Assembly (NCBI GenBank): GCA_035772735.1
Contig: JASDFA010000016.1
Location: 147,200,501-147,264,500 of the forward strand
From: Datura wrightii
Taxonomy: Eukaryota; Streptophyta; Magnoliopsida; Solanales; Solanaceae
Direction of reading: 5' to 3'
Length of the DNA stretch: 64,000 bases
Part shown: one piece after another, positions 32,878 to 42,896 of the stretch
Position numbering within the stretch: the stretch's first letter is position 1
How the letters are laid out: the number at the start of each line of letters is the position of its first letter
Notes under the pieces: model-generated
The model's database searches: none
Told to the model about the DNA's origin: nothing
The model's input: the letters and a program-made list of their open reading frames with translations, nothing else
Program-made: the position numbers and the translations under genes

Positions 32878-34136
32878 TTGTAAATGTAAGAAAAATTAGT
32901 GTTAAGGTTTGTTGATGGGTGCAGGTGAATAAGATGGAAAATTTGAAGTTAGAACCAAAAAACTAGAACTTTAGTTTTGGTGTAGAAAAATCACAGAACG
33001 AGTCCTCATCTGACTTGATGACTCGTTCAGCCACTTCGTTAAGGGAACTGCAAAAAATAGGGGAGCAACGGGTGACTTCATGAGTTGTTTCTCCAAGGAA
33101 AGAATCTTTTCGTCCCCTGTCAGGTACACTAGAACCAAGACTGAATTAAAAGAAAAAGAGTGATAAAGGCTCACTCAATGAATCGTTGGGTTACCAAACG
33201 AGTCGTTAAGTTACCCGTCTGGAAGTTACATCAGTCCAAGGACCACGACTCAGGAAATAACTCATTGGGTAACACCACGAGTCATAACTTGACTCGTTAG
33301 GTCCCAAGTAAGTTAACCTAACCCGACCCATGACGGAAATTGGGAAAATTTTTTAAAATAAAATCAATAGAACCCGATTTCATTTAATACTCCCCATTAA
33401 ACTCACACACATACAAAGCTTCAAATTTTCCCTCTTCTCTTCTTCTCCTTCAACACGCAACCCCATCGAAAACACCATTGGAATCACCTTCTTCACTGCA
33501 CGCCCCATTCACTTAAGCACACTCATAAAAAAGAAATTGCACTTTATCTCTAAGCAGTCAAATTGTGAGTAGTCTTCCCCATGAAAATTCAAATATTGTT
33601 GCATTTAAAAAAAGAATTGTTAGGACCCATGTTGAGCTTTAATTTATTTCGATTAACAATGTGAATATCTATGCCTCTTTATGAACATAAACCCTAGGAA
33701 GATTTAAATTTCGATTGTATGTCACTTGGGTTGATTTTAGATTGTGAATCTCTATGCTTGTAGAATTGAAACTTAGGAAGAAGATGAAGTTAAATCATGT
33801 GAAGTTAAACTCTTGAGCACGAGCTACATCACAAGTCGTTGGATCACCAAACGACTCCTTGTGTAGCTCGTTATGAGTGGTAAAAGTAAGCTAATAGATT
33901 GTGTACCTAACGAGTGACCTAACAACTCATTTCCTTTGGAAACGACTTGTTGGGACCAGTCGTTAAGTACACTGGACCAACTTGAAGAAAGGCTAATCTG
34001 AGACAACGAGTGACCTCACGAGTCATTGCCAGTGGCAACGACTCATTTAGTCACCCTTTAGGACCACTTGGCACCAACCCAGAAATATTTTCTGTTTCAT
34101 CTCATCTTGTACACTAACATTGTTTCCACAGGTACA
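32878..34136 (+). promoter_or_regulatory. Spacer of element D with word arrays upstream of the aORF
   Basis: No gene. It starts with GATGGGTGCAGGTGAATAAG, resembling the GTGCAGG phrase near the start of LTR1. A word array (about 32998-33310) holds AACGAGTCGTTAA, GACTCGTTAGGTC and CAGGTACACT. A pyrimidine-rich stretch (33400-33500) looks like a leader. A second array lies at 33830-34050. The last bases before the aORF ATG are TTGTTTCCACAGG, a good 3' splice-site match with AG at 34130-34131. I infer separate expression of the aORF, by an internal promoter or by splicing. Confidence 0.5.
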
Positions 34137-36310
34137 ATGGCTCCCAGAGGTACACCAAAGAACGGTCCAGCCAAGAAGCAAGCACCTGAGCGCAGTCAAC
34201 ACTCGTACCGCAGACTGCGTGATGATCCATTATCCTCGGACATGTCGAGTGGCTCTGATGAAGAATATGATGTAGCGGAGGAGTAGCTAGTGAGGAGATA
34301 TACCAGGGATAGGGCTCAACCAAGTTCAAATCCGACAGCCCTGGATGATACTCCCACTCCACTTGCAAGAGATCTGCCCAACTGCACTGATGAGAGTGTT
34401 AGGGCTGTTGCTGCACTTGTTCCTGAGGTTTCTACAGCTGGGCAAAACACTGAGATAGTTGATGAATCAAAAGATTGAGAGATTTTGATTATGAGATGAC
34501 GGAGACCTCGGACACATCAAATGAGCAACTGAGAAATGTACGGAGATGGTGTGTCCATGGCATCCGGGCTATATAGAATTGAGATATTGCTCCTAATGAA
34601 AAAGGCCATCCGAAGAGGAGTATATATGAGGAGCCAAGGATGGTAACCACAGGGCTTAAAGATCTCCCAGAGCTACAAGCAGTTTTTGATAAATACAAGT
34701 TCGGTTGGTTGCCCGAGCCTTCAGGCAACTATAGCCCGTGTCTAGTTCGAGAGTTCTATGCAGCATATCCAGCCACCTTGCAGTGGTTGGCATTAGGGGG
34801 GCAGGATTGGAAGAAGATGCCCGCATTGACTCGGGTGCTAGTGAGAGAGATTCCAGTTGACATTTCTGAGTGGACGATCTCGAGAATGTTTTACGGGCCG
34901 GATTATCAAGCTCCGTCGAACACAGCAGAATTTGATCATAGGCTATCTGAGCTGAAAAAAGTCAAACCAAAGAAGTTGAATAGCTAGGAGTGCATTCAGC
35001 AGTACACTTGGTTGTCCAGGATTATTGCTACGAGAGGTCCACTGGTAGAATGGCTACATGGTACAGAGTCGCAGATAAAGAAGGCCACATTGAATTTTCA
35101 GACAAAGTTTTGGTGGTCACTAGTGTGGCACAAGCTTGTACCAACCAACAATGACAATGTACTTTCACCTAACAGGGCAACTTAGGTAGCTAGCATAATG
35201 GAGGGGCATTCCATCAACTTCCCGCGATATATTGAAGAGGAGATTCGAGAGCGGGCGATCAATGACGACACTACCATTCCATTTCCATATTTGATTGAAA
35301 GACTATGTCAGGAGTCAAAGGTTCCAGTTTTTCCATCAGTGGACCAGGGAGTGGTGGTGTAGAACATTACTAATATCGGTTTGATTTAAGATGATACAAA
35401 CCCGGTATTGAAGGCGAGGACTCAGGCAACTATGTCTGTGGTAGCGAAAATATTAGCAGAGGCTTTTGGTAGAGAGATGCAGACTGATGCAGCACAGTTC
35501 GCTGAGTTGGCAGCTGAGCCTATGGACAGCAGAGAGACAGGTAGCCAGGCTGAGGCTACAGATGCAGCAGATACCTCCACACCTACCGATGTTCTTGAGT
35601 CTTCATCTGCCATAGCAGGCCTGAGACCACCAGTTGCAACTCCATGAGCCACCACAGCTGGCCTAGTCACAGTCTCACAGGAAATTTTGGTTGATATGGC
35701 TAGGTAACTAGCTAAGGCCGAGAAGTAGCAGGCACTCACGGCTCTGCAGGTCAATATCTTGATGGAGCAGGTTAAGTCGTGGGTGTCAAAGGATTTGGAG
35801 ACACTATCCAGTTTAGTGCATAGGCGACTGGACGTTTTTGAGAGAAGGATGCATGAGCTCCTTGCACAGTTACAGGTGTCGGGGTTATCCCGATGGCACT
35901 CAGAGCTAGGAGCGCTACGATCTGAAGTGCTGGACTTGGCCGCACGACAAGTAGCTGCGGTACCTCCACCGGTACTACCCGTTATTGATGATGAGTTTGA
36001 AGAGGAATTGCCACCTATTTTTAATTTCATCACGGAGGAGCCGGTGGCGCAGGATAAGGGGAAGAGGCCTCGTGAGGAGGCAAGTGTTGATGATGATGTG
36101 TCTTTGCTCCGTTAGCAAAACTGGGATAGGGGTGAGATGGAGAGAGCACTGCATGAATCGAGAGAGGAGGCTCGACCGAGAGCCGAGACTGAGGTAGAGA
36201 GAGCTAGTGGACAAGGAACGAGCTCAGTTGGATCTGAAAATGTGCCGGGTCAAGCCGATAAATTGGAGTTGACATTGGAGGCGTATCTACACCCTCCACT
36301 GACCAGGTAG
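34137..36310 (+). pseudogene. aORF of element D (plant transposon protein, PF20167-like)
   Basis: From the ATG at 34137 ('MAPRGTPKNGPAKKQ') the frame runs to a stop at 36308-36310, about 720 codons interrupted by stops and small frame changes. The N-terminus is basic and disordered, then acidic. The conserved centre has 'TTGLKDLPELQAVFDKYKF', 'REFYAAYPATLQWL', 'VDISEWTISRMFYGPDYQAP', 'CIQQYTWLSRIIATRGPLVE' and 'INFPRYIEEEIRERAIN' (about 34640-35260). The C-terminal third is Ala/Glu-rich and likely coiled (35759-36110). TAG stops at 34284, 34985, 35360 and 36113 stand where element B encodes Gln. The family (PF20167) has no established function known to me. Membrane segments are not evident, so calling it an envelope would be a guess from position alone. 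Confidence 0.82.
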
Positions 36311-37742
36311 CTGACATCTAGGTCGCACAAGTATGTTTCCTATTCCCTTAGTTTTTGTCTTGTGTATATATGCGTCAGGAAAGATGCGTGCTTTCTTGAT
36401 GGGTGGGGAAGGACGCCTGTGCATTCTGTTTTGCTGAACATAACCCGAGGGTTCTTCTTGCCGGATATCTTTCCCCTTGGGTGTTCCATATCTAGTAGAA
36501 CCGGCATGTTTAGGTAGAACTTGTTTATCATTGTATGGTTGTACCTGAACTAGCAATTGGTGGAAGTGCTGATGTTGACCGGTGCTATTTTTTAAGTGAG
36601 GTTTAATAGCTGAATTCGGTTGTGTGTTTCAATCTAGAACTTTTCTGGTCAGTCGTACCGAGATATAGGATAGGAAACTAGGAAAGGATCATATTTTGAT
36701 TTATAAGTCCACTTTAGCCTAAAAGACCTACCAAAAGTGAATAAAAATCCCTTGATACAAATGTTTGAGCTTAAATTGACCTTTCTTTTCATTTACACCA
36801 ACTTACCTGCCTGATTTTATTATAAATGAACCTGTTTTGGCCCTGGTCCCTCATTGGACATTGTGAATCTCACCTCAGACAAATCGCCTAAGTTGAGGGT
36901 GGCTATTATATGGGTGATTAAGAAGAGTCGGGTGGAAATAAAAATTGGGTAACGAAAAAGGAAAAGAGCGGATGTGGTATACATGATGAAAAGGAAAAAA
37001 ATAGAAATTGTTGTCAACAAAAGAAAGAAAATAAAAGAGAAATAATATGTGACATCAATGAGTGCTGAATAAATAGAAATCGCATCCGTAGTGACTAAAG
37101 CAAAGAAAAGGAAAAGCAAAAAAAGGGAAAAAGGGAGAAAATAGAAATAAAGGTGAAAAGTGGAGTAAAAAGGCGTAGTGCCAAGGAGGGTTGAGCTACT
37201 AAATCCATATGTACCATACCGAAGCCTGAGCCTATGTTACAAGCCTAGAAAGCCCTATAGTGATCCTAGCTACTTATCCGAAAATCAAGGTATTGAAAGT
37301 AAAGGCAAGCCTATGGTATTGTATGCACACAATTTGAATTTCTTTATGAGAGTGAGTGGATCTTACCTAGTCCCAAGAGAAATATATTGAGATAATCATA
37401 TACACATGTGTGGGTGTGGGACTTCTTTGCGGTGAGAGCATTTGGTCAACAACATCATCTACAAATTATCTGGGGCAGTGCTATAAATTTATGTGCATGG
37501 TTGCAGGTAACAGTATTTTGCCATGTTTCTATTCCTATGTGTTATGGTTGGAAATTTTTCATATGCATAGTGTTTTGAGTTGATATGATGAGGGAGGAGT
37601 TAGAAAATTTAATTTTGATGTATAAAAGTGACTGTTGTAAGTTTCCTAGAGTTCTTCCGATTGAAGCGCCGAATTAGTTTAGTTTGTTTTGTTTTGTTTT
37701 ATTTTTTCCTGAGGACATGCAAAAGTTCTAAGTTGAGGGTGT
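36311..37742 (+). other. 3' untranslated region and polypurine tract of element D
   Basis: No gene supported. The part 36600-36900 matches B at 9560-9850, and 37170-37380 matches B at 9090-9310. It ends with TGAGGACATGCAAAAGTTCT and AAGTTGAGGGTG just before the LTR, the place of the polypurine tract. A run of purine-rich AAAGGAAAA text lies at 36950-37160. Confidence 0.75.
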
Positions 37743-39108
37743 TGATGTACCGTGATTTTACGGCACTTTCAATGCTTAAAACCAAGAAATTATGTACATT
37801 CCAGATATGTTTATATGGGTATGATGTGATTTGTGCTTAATGTGTAGGAAAATAGGTTTGGAAGAGAATTTGGTCAAATTAATGCTAAAAATAACTAAAA
37901 GGTGACTACCTGACACTTAACAAGTCGTCGGCAGGAGGCACAACCCGTTGCTTAAGGCGTGAGCAAAAGTTGGAGTTTGGACGAAGTAAGGCAGTGTACT
38001 TGACGAGTTGGAGGAACGAGTCGTTTCAACTGGTAACGAGTCGTGAGGTCAATTGTTTGGAATCGAAGAGCAAATTTCAATAAAGTGGCCAGTGAAGTTG
38101 ATGACAGACATAAAGACTCAACATAAGATGAAATGACTCATTGGCAAGCCACTGAAACCATCAGTGAAGTGCATTGAGTTTTGAAGGAGTCAGTCCAGGA
38201 GGGACCTAATGACTCATGCTCAGGAACGACGAGTCATTAGGTGACCCATTACCACGACTGGGTGCTATGCTGAGGTCAACTAATGTAAAGCAAGGAATGA
38301 CCCTTCAGAAGGCCAAACGACCCGTCACCTAGCCCGTTGCCATTGTCGACCTGGTTTCCAATTTTGTTTAGGAAAAGGATTTCTTGGAATTATAAATAAC
38401 CAATTAGGTTTATTTTTAGACGTTCTCTTCTAGAGAGGATTTTGGAATGATTTTTGAGGTGATTGTTGAGAGAATTTTCATACAATTGTTCTTGATTTAA
38501 GAAATGAAAGAAACATTGGAGTTTTATTTCAATTTACGTGGTTTTTATTCTACAATAATTTGTAAATTGCAATTATGATTTGTTCTATATTTTGTGATCG
38601 CAATAATACAAGTATGAGTAGCTAAACCTATAAACTAGGTTTGTGGGAACCAAGATGAATTAGCACACATAGGTAAAAATTCTTAGTGATTCTTGAACGG
38701 GGTTTTATGTATGTATTGTTTTCCCTTTGTTTTGATTGATTCTTGACGGTTGCAAAAGTTAGGACTTGCCTTATTCTTACTTACCGGACCAAGGAGGTAA
38801 AGAATGGGAAAAGGGATTAACAACGGAGCTTTGAGGCTATCAACCCTTATCTAATTGCTTGAACTTGTCTAGGGATAGCTAATATGATATTAAGGGTAAG
38901 GGTAAAGTAAAGTACACCCATATACGGACCAAGTTGCGTGGTGAAAATCATCTAGATAGGAGACCAACATTTAGGTGAAACTAACTTACTAATATTTCTT
39001 GTTGAATACCGAAATAGATCACTAGCGTATAAGCCTTGTTGTTATGAAATCTTGGGGAACACAATCCTAGTCAAATCGTTAATTGAGTACAAACCATATT
39101 TGATTTCA
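37743..39108 (+). repeat. 3' LTR of element D, 3' end deleted
   Basis: It starts TGATGTACCGTG and matches the 5' copy and the B LTR. Word array at about 37910-38340 includes AACGAGTCGTT (38015) and a 17-base phrase (38033-38049) also found in the G LTR. TATA box at 38391. It ends after TTAATTGAGTACAAACC-like text at about 39108, about 240 bases short. There it meets the second part of the C aORF, so a deletion removed the LTR end, the rest of the LTR3 fragment and part of the C aORF. Confidence 0.88.
38391..38398 (+). promoter_or_regulatory. TATA box in 3' LTR1 of element D
   Basis: TATAAATA, 648 bases from the LTR start, as in the other two LTR1 copies. Confidence 0.7.
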
Positions 39109-40168
39109 AAAGGATAAAGCAACTGGGCCATGAGGAGAAGTTGAGCCAAGTAAAATGGTTAGCTGGAGTCCTAGTAGAGGACAAGGAAGTACTTGAATGG
39201 GTGACTTGGAAAGTAGGTCATGAACTCTTTGCTGAATTTAATAGAGAAGGCCTGTTGGACACTAGTTTGCCATAGGTTGGCACCAACGGTAAATGGAGGG
39301 ACCTTAGTGAAGATAGAGCAGCATTGGTGGCATGTATAATGTCAAGATACACCAACAACTTTCCAAGGATCATTGCAGAGGAGATCCGAGATTAGGCTAT
39401 GGGATTAAGAACTACTATCGTATTCCCGAGTCTTGTGTTCAAATTATGTATGGAAGTAGGTCTTAAAGTGCATTCTAAGGAGGAGCGATTGATTGGAGGG
39501 CAGAGGACAACGGACATAGGGCTGATCCAGGATGAAATAAATTTAGTGAGCCGGGCAAGACTTTTTATCGTAGTCCCAGTACAATGAGCAGTCGTGGGCA
39601 AGCAGGTTAATGCCCCAACCTCATAGTAGCAGGATTAAACATTGATTACAGAGGTCGGTCATTCAGAGGTAGCTCCTAGCACTTCTACTACACCACCGAT
39701 GGCTCTTTCGGGCCAGACACCACCTCAATATGTTGTAGTACCTCATGACTTCCTCCAAAAATTAGCAAAGAGACTGACGGTAGCTAAAAGAAAATTATAG
39801 TCAATGATGGAAAATGTCAAGCCCTAGGTGAAATCAGAGATTGAGGGAGCTGTGAGAGGATTGCATGGGCGGATAGATGGATTTGAGCGCAGGTTAATTG
39901 AGTGATTGGCAGAGCAGCCGGACACTAACAGCCTCTAGGAGGAGTTAGGGGTTCTTCGGAGCCAAGTGACCGAGCTATCGTCCAGACAGCCGGTGATCAT
40001 AGCAGCTCCCACTTTTCCGCACTTGGATGTTGAGCTCAATTTGGAGGCATACTGGGTCCTCTACAGTATAAGTGGAGGAAAAAGAAAGATGAGGGTCTTG
40101 GAGGAAGATGAAAACAAACCCTCAAGGAAAAAGAAAAATAAAGAGAAGAAAGAAAGTGAGCAAGAGTA
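39109..40168 (+). pseudogene. aORF of element C, second part
   Basis: It reads 'LGHEEKLSQVKWLAGVLVEDKEVLEWV', 'RYTNNFPRIIAEEIRD' (about 39345-39390), 'VFPSLVFKLCMEVGLKV' and 'RTTDIGLIQDEIN' (to 39540). These align with the second half of the D and B aORFs ('INFPRYIEEEIRERAIN'). A C-terminal part rich in Lys and Glu ends in 'RKKKNKEKKESEQE' (40168). TAG stops and frame changes break it. It is the continuation of 24270-24503. Confidence 0.75.
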
Positions 40169-41242
40169 GAGAGCCTGCAAGCTCAAGTCGCACACATGTC
40201 GGAGCTGCAGCAGTGAGCAAGAGGAGCGGGGAGATCCACTATTATCAAGATAGTTGATCCCGAGGTTGTGAAAGTGACCGAACATGATGCAGGGGTAACA
40301 CATCTCCCAACTGATGTACAATTGAGCACGTTGGCCACGGCTAGCGCCACAGATGTAGTGGAGGTACCACCTCCATAGGATGACAGAAGCGGTCAGTGCG
40401 CCACAGGCATGTCCCTTTCCCTTATGCTTATATATTCTATGCTTCAAGGACTAAGCATGCTTTTCAAAAGGGGATGGATTGTACTTGTATTTTTTTGAAA
40501 ATTTTTATTCATCTGAGGATTTTTCTTACTGTGTCTCTTTTCCCTCGGGCATGCTATCTAGTACAACCAATATGTTTAAGTTGTTTTTGTCTAATTATAA
40601 GTTGCATAGAATTACTTTGCAGCCAATAAATACATTAGTTTGATGTTTTGAAAAAGATTGACACTGAAAAAAATTTTTTTTATGTAGTGCCAAGGAGGGT
40701 TTAGTCAGTAAATTCACATATATACTATACCTCGAATGAAGCATACATTACAAACCTAACAAAGTCCTATAGTGATCCTAGTTTAGCTGTCCAAAGAGCC
40801 GAAGTATAGAAAATAAAAGGACAAGCCTATGATATCCGGTGTTCAGTATTTGGAACATATTTGGGAGAGTGAGAGTCCCATTTGTTAGTCCCAAGTTCAT
40901 TATATTCTATATCTGAGAGTGTTGGGGACTTCTTTTGATGTGAGGGTACCTGATTTGTGTTGTATTTTACCAATTATCTGTGTAAAAGGCATTGTTGATA
41001 TCTCAATTCTCTTTTGATAACTCGATTCCATATCTTGATCCTTGTATGTCATTGATTATGGTTACATGTGTGCATAGCTGGCTTGGTTTGAACAAAAAAG
41101 GGTCAATAACTTACTATGGTTCATAGTGCCAATTTCGTAGTGTTGGCTATAGGTATTTTAGGTTTACCTTCTAGTTAAGCGTCGTTTTTAGTTTTTGTTT
41201 TCTTTTCTTGAGGACATCCAAAAGTCTTAAGTTAAGGGTATT
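40169..41242 (+). other. 3' untranslated region and polypurine tract of element C
   Basis: No gene. 40686-40880 is distantly like the conserved block of D and B ('CCTATAGTGATCCTAG'). 40870-41242 matches 17974-18343. It ends AAGTTAAGGGTA before the LTR. Confidence 0.75.
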
Positions 41243-42896
41243 CATGTGCTATTAGACTACAGTATTTTTGATGCTTAAAACTGGGAAAATAGCATGGACT
41301 CAGGTGTGTTTATATGGATTCATAGGAGGTGCTTTTACCATATTTTTAGGGAAAATAGGTGTTGGAGTGAAAATATGCAGAAGATGAATAAAAGTGTACT
41401 TATTGGTCCAAGTATGATCTCAGTATGAGTTATACCAAGATTGTATAAGTTGTACCGAGACTCGTCAAAAAGTCCAGAAGGTTTGTACAAGGCAAAGGCA
41501 AAATTTAACTCTTGTTACGAGTCGTGCCATCCCGGTACGAGCCTTAACTTGAGCCGTAGAGAACTCATAGAAATTTTCAAAGTTGAAGTCTCCTAGTACA
41601 GGTAGCAATTACACATCTTAATATCTCCCTATGACCCATACCAGTAGCCATAGAAAACTTCAGAGATTTTTGGGACTTGGCAGATCTCATGTTACAACAA
41701 GCTGTTACGAATAGTAGGAGCAAGGTACGAGGCATACCTAGACATTCATAGAAATCTTCCGAAGATTATAGAGTTCTCAGTATCAAACCATGACTTGATT
41801 ATATGACTCATGGGATCTTGTTAAGAGTCGTACCATAGGCCAGAACTTAGCCAAATTCTATAGAAGCTAGGGGATGTAAAAGAGAAGGTACGACCTGTAT
41901 AATGCTATTACGGGTCGTATGAGGAGTTGGCGCTATATTTGGATATTTACTTATTAACTTACGGAAAGGATTTTACTATTTGTATAAATGATTTTTAGGT
42001 ATATTTTAGTTAGGAGAGAGTTCATTATCAGTTTGTAATCAGTTTTTGACAATATTGGAGAGCAATTCTTTAGACATTTAACTTTGATTTTCTCAATTGT
42101 TATTGAATTTGTTCATCATCTTTTCCTGCCATATTAAAATGTTTAATTCCAATCATTGTTGTAAGTATTAATTTATGTATTTGTCTATGAATACTTTCAA
42201 TTATCTTACAATCATGAGAGGCTAAAACCTCCACAACTAGAATCGTGGGAACCATGATGGATTAACAAACTAGGGTTACACAAAGTGATTCGAAACCAAT
42301 GCTAAACACTTGTATTATATTATCTTTATCTTTAACATTTTTCAATGAAGCGAAACATTAGGACTTGCCCAAATTCTTTACTTGCTTGAACCTAGAGAAA
42401 TAGAGATTATGAAAAGAGAATTACAACAAAGCCTTGATTTTTATGATCATTGTATAACTTGAGTTGTGGTCATAAGATAGTTAATTTGGAACAACTTGAT
42501 AACTGTTAAATTGAAATCGCTCATTAGACCTAACCCGATGATTGAGTATAGTCATCCAATAGGGATGAACCAGTCATTTGGCTAAACCTTATATATCAGT
42601 TCATTAAGTAAGCATTGGGATAGATCACGAGTGTAAACCCAAAGTAGTTATGAACCCATGGGAAACACTTACCCTAATTAATTGCAAATCTTTATAAATA
42701 AAAACTATTTTTAAATCTTGTTTTACAATTGTTTTTATAGACATCCCAATTTGAGATAACATACCTAAATATTAAATACCTTCATTAGTCTAGTTCTTTC
42801 CATATTCTCTATGGGTTCGATCCCAACCTTTGTTGGATTCATTATTGACAACGTCCGCTTCATGCTTTATCAAGTGTGGAAGTTTGAGCATTATCA
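41243..42896 (+). repeat. 3' LTR of element C (LTR2), 1654 bp
   Basis: It aligns end to end with 18344-19998. Word array at about 41420-41930 includes ACGAGTCGTGCC (41517-41528). TATAAAT at 41993. It ends ATTATCA at 42896; the first base has drifted so it begins TCATGTGC rather than TGATGTGC. Confidence 0.85.

Larger units (their letters stand above)
26625..39108 (+). mobile_element. Element D: Athila/Tat-like with pol and aORF, LTR1 family
   Basis: Order on the plus strand: 5' LTR cut short at 27956, reverse transcriptase, solo LTR insertion, rest of RT, RNase H tail, integrase, two hairpins, spacer, aORF, 3' untranslated region, 3' LTR cut short at about 39108. The end of the 5' LTR, primer binding site, gag and protease are gone through one deletion. 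It shares LTR family, hairpins and aORF with B, which has gag but no pol, so the two complement each other in content. It inserted into the LTR3 fragment at 24504-26624. Confidence 0.85.
18344..42896 (+). mobile_element. Element C: Athila/Tat-like, gag-PR-aORF, no pol, with nested insertions
   Basis: LTRs of 1655 bp (18344-19998) and 1654 bp (41243-42896) frame a PBS, gag, protease, decayed hairpin pair, spacer, and an aORF split into 24270-24503 and 39109-40168. About 14.6 kb of later insertions lie between the two aORF parts. There is no RT, RNase H or integrase of its own. The first 78 bases of the two LTRs differ at 10 positions by hand count, 7 of them transitions, so the copy is old. 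The 5-base flanks do not match, which fits the left LTR being shared with C' rather than flanked by host DNA. Confidence 0.82.

Noticed and set aside
34137..36310. Calling the aORF an envelope gene
   Set aside because: Position is the same as the envelope-like ORF of Athila, but no signal peptide, fusion peptide or membrane anchor can be seen; only the PF20167-like resemblance is supported.
37178..37390. A 70-codon open frame after the aORF of D, matched in frame by 9079-9318 of B
   Set aside because: I compared codons by eye: most differences between B and D change the amino acid, and the C copy is frame-broken. The similarity is better explained by shared noncoding ancestry.
40396..40629. 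Hydrophobic open frame in the 3' region of C
   Set aside because: Low-complexity and T-rich; no family resemblance; not open in related copies at the same place.
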